Below are positions 49,979 to 57,232 of a stretch of 64,000 nucleotides of DNA, piece after piece (position 1 is the first letter of the stretch; every line of letters begins with the position of its first letter). The notes beneath the pieces are model-generated. The model saw nothing but the letters and a program-made list of their open reading frames with translations, did not search any database and had not been told where the DNA came from. Source of the stretch: Thermoproteota archaeon (GTDB lineage: Archaea; Korarchaeota; JAOZGF01; JAOZFZ01); the NCBI GenBank assembly GCA_027492035.1, contig JAOZFT010000015.1, positions 1 through 64,000 of the forward strand, read 5' to 3'. The translations under genes were made by a program, and so were the position numbers.

Positions 49979-50893
49979 TTAGAGATAGAGCCCGTAATCG
50001 ACCGGTAAACTATAGAATCTCTTAGGTTGAAGTTTCATTATTTTTTCAACACCTAACTTTTTCACGTATTCCCTCCTATCATTCACACTGTAAACCCATT
50101 CCTCCAGATATTTTTCCACTAATTCAGGTTCTCTTGAAATCTTATCCCATTCTAGATAGAAGTCATTGTCTCTGTCGTAGTACCCTTGGACATAGGATGG
50201 ATGAGCTGCCCATGGTTCCTCCACAACCGCATCAACCACTAAATTGTGTATTAGTGTCCTGTTAGGGTCTCTCCTAATAACAGCTTCATCAACTATTTCT
50301 TCAACACTTAAAATTACCTTTTTCGCTGCGTATGCTGCTTCTTTTTGGTCACCTATTATGCCCCAAATTTGAGCATTCCCCTCCTTATCTGATCTCTGGG
50401 CATGAACGATTGCAACATCCGGTTTTAAAGCAGGTACGACACTTACTTTTTCATGCGTAAACGGACACTTAATAAACTTAATGTTTGGGTTGACTTTCGG
50501 TAAATCTGAGTAAATGTTTGACCTTAAAGGGATGAAAGGTAAATTCAGAGCTCCAGCATGGATTCTTGCCACCATACCAAAGTGGGTGTACTCCTCAATT
50601 TCTATTTTGTTAGGTACACCCTGCTCAACTGCTCTTCTGAAACATCTTAAAGAACCTACTCCAGGGTTTCCAGCCCAGCTGAAAACAACCTTTTGTGCAC
50701 AGCCGGCTGCGATCATTTGGTCAAGGATCAAGTCTGGAGTCGGTCTGCAAAGTGTTAATCTCTTCTTTTTTTGCCTAATTATTTCATGGCCTGCTGAAAA
50801 GTTTATGAGGTGGGTAAAACCTGCAATGTAGACAACGTCTCCGTCTTTAACAAACTTCTTTATTGCTTCCTTCATGTCCATGACTTTATCCAT
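49979..50893 (-). CDS. Family I CoA-transferase, alpha subunit
   Basis: The 304-residue subunit resembles glutaconate CoA-transferase subunit A: DGDVVYIAGFTHLINFSAGHEIIR, SWAGNPGVGS, EIEEYTHFGMVARIHAGALNLPFIPLR and YSDLP. It pairs with the beta subunit next door. Its ATG at 50893 overlaps the end of the DUF35 gene by 8 bp, showing a single operon: thiolase, HMG-CoA-synthase-like, DUF35, then the two CoA-transferase subunits. Confidence 0.88.
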   Translation of the reverse strand: MDKVMDMKEAIKKFVKDGDVVYIAGFTHLINFSAGHEIIRQKKKRLTLCRPTPDLILDQMIAAGCAQKVVFSWAGNPGVGSLRCFRRAVEQGVPNKIEIEEYTHFGMVARIHAGALNLPFIPLRSNIYSDLPKVNPNIKFIKCPFTHEKVSVVPALKPDVAIVHAQRSDKEGNAQIWGIIGDQKEAAYAAKKVILSVEEIVDEAVIRRDPNRTLIHNLVVDAVVEEPWAAHPSYVQGYYDRDNDFYLEWDKISREPELVEKYLEEWVYSVNDRREYVKKLGVEKIMKLQPKRFYSLPVDYGLYL

Positions 50894-51317
50894 TCAAATC
50901 TTCCTCTTGAGGCTTAAACTTGAAACCGTATCTAATGACCCCTTCGTCTTCATAGATTCTTCTAAGTACTGCCTTAACCCTCATTCCTATTTTTACTTCT
51001 CCAGGCTTACAATCCGTTAATTGAGCAACTATCCTAGGTCCTTCATCTAAGTCAACCAATGCAACAACGTATGTGCCCCCATATTTTTCTTGTTTAGAGA
51101 ATTCAGGGGGGGCAGCTGCAGCTGATATTACAGTGTAAGAGTATATTGTTCCTTTCCCACTTAACTTAACTTTTTCAAAATCAAGGGATTCCTTACAGTT
51201 CTTACATACTCCTTTAGGGGGAAAATTTATCCATCCACACTTTTTACATCTTAATCCTACTAGCCCATACCTTTGAGGAATTGTTCTTTTATAGAGCGGA
51301 ACCGAAACATAGGCCAA
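50886..51317 (-). CDS. DUF35 / OB-fold zinc-ribbon acyl-CoA-binding protein
   Basis: The 143-residue protein has a rubredoxin-like zinc ribbon (GLRCKKCGW, KGVCKNCKES) followed by an OB fold with GTIYSYTVISAAAAPPEF. In archaea such proteins bind thiolase and HMG-CoA synthase and hand over the acetoacetyl-CoA thioester. TTG at 51317 follows GGAGGTG at about six bases and is preferred; GTG at 51326 lies inside that site. In the present operon it sits between a catalytically altered HMG-CoA-synthase-like protein and CoA-transferase. Confidence 0.9.
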   Translation of the reverse strand: MAYVSVPLYKRTIPQRYGLVGLRCKKCGWINFPPKGVCKNCKESLDFEKVKLSGKGTIYSYTVISAAAAPPEFSKQEKYGGTYVVALVDLDEGPRIVAQLTDCKPGEVKIGMRVKAVLRRIYEDEGVIRYGFKFKPQEEDLNG

Positions 51318-51348
51318 AAAAGACACCTCCCTAAATTTCTTGAATACC

Positions 51349-52359
51349 CTAAACTATTGCTTCCTTAAGTTTCAAATACGTCAAGTAATCTATATACTCC
51401 TTATTGTTTAAAGCAGAAGAGACTTTTCCCTTATTCACCGGTTCTTGGGTCACTTTGAAACTTAAAGCGTCACTTCCTGCACCGGACCCATACGAAACTA
51501 TAAGTATCTTTTCTTCAGGTTTAGCCTCCTCCAAAACTTTTGAAAAACTTATTAAAGTGGAACAAGTCCCTACATCCCCAAGTAATGGAGCAAGTAAACC
51601 TGCTGTTAACTGGTCTTTTGCGAAACCTAGTTTCAATGCAGCCCTTAACGGATCCCTGCCATTAAACTGTTGAACAATGAAATGGTTGTAATCTGAAGGC
51701 ATCCTACCTAATTTATCAAGTAAAACTTTCAAGCTTCCATTTACGTTTTCCATGAATGAAGTGAAGCAGTATCCCTTCAACCCTAAATCTTCAACTTTTG
51801 ACGAATTTTTTGGTTTAAACCTTTCACCTGGAACCTCAGAAACATAGGTCGAAGCCCCTTCAAATTCTGCAATTACATTTTGGAAACCTAACAGTAGAGA
51901 AGTTGCGGAAGAACCGAATCCATGCTCCAAGTCATTTTGCATATTTGTTGAAGGAGAATCGGAAGCAACCACTAAACCTAAACCTTCACCCATTGACTTT
52001 AAGTAACTTAAACATGAAATTAAAGCTTCAGTACCTGAACGTGTTGAGGATAAATGTTCAGAAACAAAAATGTTTTTGTTCAAGCCAAGTCCCTCAATTA
52101 AAAAACTTGATAGCAGTTTTTCAGTGTATGGGGGGGTGGTGGAGGCGAAACTTAACACTTTTATGTCCCTTAAATCAACTCCTTCAATTGCTTGCTCAGC
52201 TGACCCTAAACCCATGGACATCACATCTTCATCTAAGTCTGCAACTGCTTTCTCCTTAACCCCTCTTGCTGAAAACCTCCCCCAAACCTTGATGTATTCT
52301 TCTGCCTTTATCCTATACTTAGGGACATAAACTCCATAGTTAACTACACCTAAAACCAT
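51349..52359 (-). CDS. HMG-CoA-synthase-like protein lacking catalytic residues
   Basis: The 336-residue protein aligns end to end with archaeal HMG-CoA synthase: GVYVPKYRIKAEEYIKVWG at the start and SYGSGAGSDAL at the end. But at the active site, as aligned by eye with the Methanocaldococcus enzyme, the catalytic Glu (in SESHPY) is Thr74, the nucleophilic Cys (in ACKAGT) is Thr106, and the His (in FHQPNGK) is Gln230. It should thus be unable to form the acyl-enzyme. It may serve as a scaffold or substrate-channel protein between thiolase and DUF35, or catalyse something else. It lies 15 bp downstream of the thiolase gene. Confidence 0.85.
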   Translation of the reverse strand: MVLGVVNYGVYVPKYRIKAEEYIKVWGRFSARGVKEKAVADLDEDVMSMGLGSAEQAIEGVDLRDIKVLSFASTTPPYTEKLLSSFLIEGLGLNKNIFVSEHLSSTRSGTEALISCLSYLKSMGEGLGLVVASDSPSTNMQNDLEHGFGSSATSLLLGFQNVIAEFEGASTYVSEVPGERFKPKNSSKVEDLGLKGYCFTSFMENVNGSLKVLLDKLGRMPSDYNHFIVQQFNGRDPLRAALKLGFAKDQLTAGLLAPLLGDVGTCSTLISFSKVLEEAKPEEKILIVSYGSGAGSDALSFKVTQEPVNKGKVSSALNNKEYIDYLTYLKLKEAIV

Positions 52360-52374
52360 CCCTTTCCACCTTTC

Positions 52375-53544
52375 TCAAACCTTGAAAACAGTAACTGCTG
52401 CTGTTCCACCTGACCCCCCCACGTTATGAGTTAAGCCTATTTCAGCGTCTTTAACCTGTCTAGCTGGCTTCTGAACAGTTTTTCGGAGTTGGTTAAATAT
52501 TTCATAAACTTGGCCTGTTCCAGTTGCCCCAATAGGATGTCCTTTAGCCTTCAATCCTCCACTTAGATTGACAGGTATTTCTCCTTCCATTGAAGATAAG
52601 CCCTCTTCAATAAATTTTCCTCCTTCCCCCCTTTCACAGAACCCAAGATCTTCATATGCAATTATTTCAGCTATTGTAAAACAGTCATGGACTTCAGCTA
52701 CATCTACATCTTTGGGTTTGATTCCTGCTTTTTTGTATGCCTCTCTAGCAGCCAGTACTGCCGCTTTTAAAGAAGTTATTGTCTCTCTATCATGTAGGGC
52801 GAGGTAATCTGTACCTGTACCGAACCCAGCCACGTAAACAGGTGAATCAGTGAATTTTTTGGCTATTTCGGCTTTACACAGCAGGACTGCTGATGCTCCA
52901 TCGGTAGTGGGGCAACAGTCGAAAAGATTTAATGGATAAGCTACCATTGGAGAATTCATTGCTTTTTCTAGGGTTATTTTATTCTGGAACTGAGCTTTTG
53001 GGTTAAGAAATGCATTTTTATGGTTTTTCACAGCCACCATAGACAGTTGCTCTCTGGTTGTGCCGTAGTCATGCATGTGACGGTTAGCCATTATTGCATA
53101 AAGCCCTGCAAAAGTCATACCTGCAAGTCTTTCGTACTCTGTATCCCCAGAAACTCCAAGCCAATACTTAGCCTTAAGAGATGAAACATCCCGCATCTTC
53201 TCAACCCCTCCTGCAATTACAACGTCATACATACCGGACATTATTGCTAAACATGCTTCTATGAAGGCAAAACCAGACGAGGAACATGCGTTCTCAATTC
53301 TTACTGCATGAACCCCTGGTAAACCTACATATTCAGCCATTAAAGCGGAAAGGTTGCCAAGCTGGAAACCTCCACTACCTAAACTACCAATGTAAACAGC
53401 ATTTATTTCTCTAGGTTCTAACCCGTTATCTACACTGTTTATTAATTCTATATAAGCATCTAAAAAAAGCTCTTTCACACTTTTATCGACTGATTCACCA
53501 TATTTGCTTTGACCAGCTCCAACAACAGCTACTTTACTCTCCAT
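52375..53544 (-). CDS. Archaeal thiolase (SCP2-type)
   Basis: The 389-residue protein has Cys87 in ENACSSSG, His286 in VHDCF and His336 in KGHPIGATG; the C-terminal catalytic Cys of bacterial thiolases is replaced by the archaeal HNVGGSGG. It condenses or cleaves acyl-CoA/acetyl-CoA. Here it is first in an operon with HMG-CoA-synthase-like, DUF35 and CoA-transferase genes. Unlike the mevalonate-type set, the HMG-CoA-synthase-like partner is inactive, so thiolytic cleavage of 3-oxoacyl-CoA in catabolism is the more likely job. ATG start; divergent from the second FAD enzyme. Confidence 0.9.
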   Translation of the reverse strand: MESKVAVVGAGQSKYGESVDKSVKELFLDAYIELINSVDNGLEPREINAVYIGSLGSGGFQLGNLSALMAEYVGLPGVHAVRIENACSSSGFAFIEACLAIMSGMYDVVIAGGVEKMRDVSSLKAKYWLGVSGDTEYERLAGMTFAGLYAIMANRHMHDYGTTREQLSMVAVKNHKNAFLNPKAQFQNKITLEKAMNSPMVAYPLNLFDCCPTTDGASAVLLCKAEIAKKFTDSPVYVAGFGTGTDYLALHDRETITSLKAAVLAAREAYKKAGIKPKDVDVAEVHDCFTIAEIIAYEDLGFCERGEGGKFIEEGLSSMEGEIPVNLSGGLKAKGHPIGATGTGQVYEIFNQLRKTVQKPARQVKDAEIGLTHNVGGSGGTAAVTVFKV

Positions 53545-53589
53545 ACTGCTCCCTTACCCTTACTCCTTCTGTTTCTTAATTAAAAAATT

Positions 53590-53625
53590 AAAGATAATCA
53601 TTTATATATTGAAATAATTATTTAA
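53590..53625. promoter_or_regulatory. Divergent AT-rich promoter, thiolase operon / FAD enzyme 2
   Basis: TCATTTATATATTG (about 53598-53611) and TTATTTAAAATTT (about 53620-53632) lie in the 119-bp gap between two divergent genes. Either can serve as TATA box, one for each strand. Exact starts cannot be fixed. Confidence 0.4.
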
Positions 53626-53663
53626 AATTTTTTGACAGCCTGAACTTTCCGGATGTGTAAAAT

Positions 53664-54932
53664 ATGAATTACGACGCCGTAGTGGTTGGGGCAGGTGTCC
53701 TCGGTTTATCTACAGCTTACCACATCAAATTAGAAAATCCAGCTGAAAAAGTTTTGTTAATTGATAAGAACCCTGGGCCTGGACAAGGAAATTCAGGTAA
53801 ATCAGCTGAATGTTTCCGAAACATTTTCTACTCTGAAATTAATACTTTGTTAGCAGATACATCTATTGATTTCTTTTTCCATGTTCAGTATGAAAAGGGG
53901 TTTGACTTGGGTATACGCAAGGTGGGTTATCTTTTCCTGACAGCTGAAGAGGAACTGAAGCTTTTCAAAAAGGAGCACATAAAGAAAGGCCAGGTTAAGG
54001 TTTATGAAAGAGAAGACCTCAAGAAACTTCTTAAATTAAACCTAAACGTTGAAAAAGATAAAGAAGCCCAAATGCTTAATCTTAAAAACATCCAGAAAGG
54101 GTTTCAAATAATCAAAGCAGGTTACTTAAGTGTAAGCAAATTAATTGAGTTCTATGAATCAGAATTCAAGAGACTTGGAGGTGAAACACTTTACCGTACA
54201 AAAGTTAAAAAGTTGCTTATGAAACCTAAAGAAGAACTCAATATCATAGGTGAACCCCACATTTGGCAGGATGCAGAAGTAGTTGGTGTTGAAACTGAAA
54301 AAGGGAAAATTTACGCAAAAAAGACAATAGTAGCTACTGGTGCTTGGAGCAACACTTTACTTCACCCAGTAGGTCTAGAAACATATATGAACCCTAAGAA
54401 AAGGCAACTTTTTGTTTTGAAAGCTAAAACAAAAGAATTAAAAGATTTACTTTACTCGAAAGGGTTCAATAAAGAAGGAATACTTCCTTTCACCATTTTA
54501 CCAAAACCTCTAATTTGGATGAGGGCAACAATGGAGGAGAACACCTTCTGGATAGGGTGTGCAGATGAAATAGGTAGAAGTTTCAAACTTGAAGACGACC
54601 CTAAACCGGAAAAATACTTCTATATTTACGGAATAAGGCCTGTGCTTGAAAAATACTTTCCCCAATTCACAAACCAGGAACCTTTAAACATGTGGGCTGG
54701 TCAGTACGCAGTGAATTCCTATGACGGATGCCCAATAGTGTATGAAGAGAGTGGTGTTATTTATTTAACAAGTGCAACTGATAGGGGGATACAGATTTCT
54801 CCTTCCCTGGGAAAAATTGCTTCAGCTGTTTACTTCGGTGAAGAGTATGCTGAACTGTTTGGGGGCAGGAAATTTAAAGTAAGTGATGTAGGTATCAGAA
54901 AAAGGAAAATTGAGTATGAGCTAGTGCTTTGA
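53664..54932 (+). CDS. FAD-dependent amine/D-amino acid oxidoreductase, copy 2
   Basis: The 422-residue paralogue of the enzyme at 30366 shares VVVGAGVLGLSTAYHIK, ATGAWSNTLLHPVG, PKKRQLFVLKAK, a WAGQYAVNS stretch and the C-terminal YAELFGGRKFKVSDVG. It is a DAO-superfamily enzyme expected to oxidise a methylated or D-amino acid. It faces mttB copy 3 (convergent, 28 bp apart), whereas copy 1 lies with mttB copy 1. The two paralogues differ enough for different substrates. Confidence 0.85.
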   Translation: MNYDAVVVGAGVLGLSTAYHIKLENPAEKVLLIDKNPGPGQGNSGKSAECFRNIFYSEINTLLADTSIDFFFHVQYEKGFDLGIRKVGYLFLTAEEELKLFKKEHIKKGQVKVYEREDLKKLLKLNLNVEKDKEAQMLNLKNIQKGFQIIKAGYLSVSKLIEFYESEFKRLGGETLYRTKVKKLLMKPKEELNIIGEPHIWQDAEVVGVETEKGKIYAKKTIVATGAWSNTLLHPVGLETYMNPKKRQLFVLKAKTKELKDLLYSKGFNKEGILPFTILPKPLIWMRATMEENTFWIGCADEIGRSFKLEDDPKPEKYFYIYGIRPVLEKYFPQFTNQEPLNMWAGQYAVNSYDGCPIVYEESGVIYLTSATDRGIQISPSLGKIASAVYFGEEYAELFGGRKFKVSDVGIRKRKIEYELVL

Positions 54933-54960
54933 AACCCTTTCCTCATGAATCAGTAAAGTT

Positions 54961-56427
54961 TTAGTTTTTGGATGTAACTTTGGCTATTTCTCTGGCCTGC
55001 TTTAGTATTTCTTCAACTCTTTCCCTTGTTTCAGCCGGTAAAGGTTCTATTTCATGTTCCTTCAATATTTTTAAGGCTTTCTCCCTTGTTCTTTTAACTA
55101 TATCTTTAGCTCCAAGTTTCATCCACATACTGTATGAAAAACTTCTATCCAACAATTCATTAATGAAATGTTCCTCCTTAAAGTATTTCCTTGTATGTTT
55201 AAGCTTTAAGAAGTTTCCAGCATGTCCAGCTTCCATTATTTCGTTTACAGCAAGTCTTTCCTCATCCACCTTTATTCCTTTCATGAAAAGCTTAGTTTCA
55301 CCTATTACCTCATCCGCAAAAACCAGTATCTCATGGGAAGTTGTAATTGCTGAGTCAATATAGCCTATGTCATGAATGAGGTTTTGGCCTCCGAGAGCCG
55401 CAACCATTAAGTTCCTTGTTGCCTCAGCAAAAGCTTGTCCGTCAAGCACCCGTGAATCTGAACATCCACCAGTACCCCACATCGGGATTCTTAAATAATG
55501 ACAAAGCTGAGCTTGTGCTGTTCCAAGCATCAAATCCTCAATTGCTCCATAAGAGGTAACTGTCGTCCTCATATCCATAACCATAGGTACAAAACCGAAA
55601 ATGAAAGGGGTGCCAGGGTTTATAAGTTGAGCTAAAACGTTTCCACCTATGGATTCCGCCATTCCTTGAACAATTGAACCAGCTAAAGTTACAGGGGCTG
55701 TTGCACCAGTGATTGGGCAAGGGGCGAAAACAACAGGTAACCCCCTCTTAACCCATTCAATCAAAGCTTCTACATAGATTTCGCCGTAAACTAACGGGGA
55801 TTGCGGTTCATCATACATGGAAACTATGGCTCTCCTTTTTAACTCCTCTTCACCACCCGCCACTTCTTCAGCTATTTTAATCATTAGTTTAGTCAATTCT
55901 GCACCATGGTAAGCGAAAACAATTGAGTGCTTCACTGTATTGGACATTATTGCATATTGTTCATAGAGGCCTTGAACCTCTGTCGGAACATCAAAAGGAG
56001 TAGCTAAACCCATTGCGTAATCAATGTTCGGTAACGCATCTGATAATTTAGCTGTGTTCGCTACGTCTTGAAGGTTGGTTTTTCTTCTTTCACCTGTTTC
56101 AAGGTCTATTATATGGGTTGTTCCACTGCTTGTGCCAAAAAAAACTTTCCTGCCTTCAATAATAAAATCTTGCTCTTTACTTCTTCCACAAAGCCTAACT
56201 CTCCTCGGTGCCTTCCTTAATGACTCCTTAACCAAATACTCTGGGAATTTAACTACTTTACTTTTATAATCAACTATTGCACCTGCATCTTCAAGTAGTT
56301 TAAGAGCTTTGTCATGCTCTATTTTAACTCCATGCATTTCTAAAACGTTAAGGATAGCGTAATAAATGTCTTCTATTTGTTCCTTGGATAAAATTTTCAA
56401 CTGTCCCCCCTTTAATCCTTTCCTCAT
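54961..56427 (-). CDS. MttB-family methyltransferase without pyrrolysine, copy 3
   Basis: The 488-residue protein starts MRKGLKGGQLKILSKE and contains AGGEEELKRRAIVSMYDEPQSPLVYG, TGATAPVTLAGSIVQG, CSDSRVLDGQ and GGQNLIHDIGYIDSAI. It has no internal stop, so it is a non-Pyl member, expected to demethylate a quaternary amine onto a corrinoid protein. No corrinoid gene is directly adjacent, so it probably shares one of the two encoded elsewhere in the island. AAGGTGATGAG precedes the ATG; a 16-bp palindrome lies in its promoter. Confidence 0.92.
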   Translation of the reverse strand: MRKGLKGGQLKILSKEQIEDIYYAILNVLEMHGVKIEHDKALKLLEDAGAIVDYKSKVVKFPEYLVKESLRKAPRRVRLCGRSKEQDFIIEGRKVFFGTSSGTTHIIDLETGERRKTNLQDVANTAKLSDALPNIDYAMGLATPFDVPTEVQGLYEQYAIMSNTVKHSIVFAYHGAELTKLMIKIAEEVAGGEEELKRRAIVSMYDEPQSPLVYGEIYVEALIEWVKRGLPVVFAPCPITGATAPVTLAGSIVQGMAESIGGNVLAQLINPGTPFIFGFVPMVMDMRTTVTSYGAIEDLMLGTAQAQLCHYLRIPMWGTGGCSDSRVLDGQAFAEATRNLMVAALGGQNLIHDIGYIDSAITTSHEILVFADEVIGETKLFMKGIKVDEERLAVNEIMEAGHAGNFLKLKHTRKYFKEEHFINELLDRSFSYSMWMKLGAKDIVKRTREKALKILKEHEIEPLPAETRERVEEILKQAREIAKVTSKN

Positions 56428-56456
56428 TTAACTCATCACCTTACGTTTTACACGTA

Positions 56457-56472
56457 TTGAAACCTGTTTCAA
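56457..56472 (-). promoter_or_regulatory. 16-bp palindromic operator candidate before mttB copy 3
   Basis: TTGAAAC, spacer CT, GTTTCAA is a perfect inverted repeat 30-45 bp upstream of the mttB copy 3 start. A TATA-like AATTTAAAAAC lies just upstream on the minus strand (about 56473-56485), so a bound protein would cover the transcription start region. I did not see the same palindrome before the other mttB genes. Confidence 0.45.
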
Positions 56473-56600
56473 GTTTTTAAATTTTTTATTGATAATGTTT
56501 TACTTTTACCCTGTTTTAAAATAAATATTTTTGAAGAATGATTTCTTAGTTTTGGGTTCCTTAGTTATGTAGGGCTGAAAGTGAAACTCTTTTCGAAAAA

Positions 56601-57221
56601 TTAACAGAGCAAAACTAACCCAACTCTGACGATTTTGTCCTTAGTTGGAAAACTAATAGGTGCCCCTGCTCTTTTGCATGTTTCTACGACATCTATTCCT
56701 AGAGCCTCCATTGAGGGCCTAGCCATGAAAGGTTTTGAACAGAAGGGGGTCCCTTTCTTGAGGTTGCATTCCTTACATAATCTACACTGCCCTGAAGTTA
56801 ATCCTGCAGCAAATCTGTAACCCATTTGGAAAGCTAAAGCCTCAACTTTAGAAACTACTTCATAAAGCTTCATTGCACTTGGTGCAACTACTGCTTCATA
56901 ACCCTTTTCAGAATACGCTTCTGCCAGGTTGCTTTTACCTTCTATAACTTTGTTTTTCGGGATCTTATCAGTAAGTTTTATAAGAATAGCAACTCGATAT
57001 TTTTTCAAAACCTTTTTGAACTCTGGTAAAGAGGGTACATAGGGTGGACACATTAAATTGGTGTTGTAGTTTGGGCAAAGTGGAACTATACACTTAAATT
57101 TTACCCTTTCATCTAACACTATATCCTTTGTTGGTATTATTTTACAGAAGGAAGCACCTGACTCTTTAGCTTTTTCGCATAACCTGTTAAAAGCTGCATC
57201 CTCAGCTTTCTTTTCAATCAT
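56601..57221 (-). CDS. DUF2284 cysteine-rich metal-binding protein
   Basis: The 206-residue protein has two Cys groups, CIVPLCPNYNTNLMCPPYVP and CRLCKECNLKKGTPFC, and the family hallmark RPSMEALGIDV. DUF2284 proteins are predicted metal- or Fe-S-binding proteins, common in methanogens and other anaerobes; function is unknown. Its start lies 11 bp after the stop of the MoxR/VWA gene, so both are made together. Close to mtmBC and mttB copy 3, an electron-transfer role in reactivating the corrinoid is possible but only inferred. Confidence 0.85.
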   Translation of the reverse strand: MIEKKAEDAAFNRLCEKAKESGASFCKIIPTKDIVLDERVKFKCIVPLCPNYNTNLMCPPYVPSLPEFKKVLKKYRVAILIKLTDKIPKNKVIEGKSNLAEAYSEKGYEAVVAPSAMKLYEVVSKVEALAFQMGYRFAAGLTSGQCRLCKECNLKKGTPFCSKPFMARPSMEALGIDVVETCKRAGAPISFPTKDKIVRVGLVLLC

Positions 57222-57232
57222 AGAAACACTTT

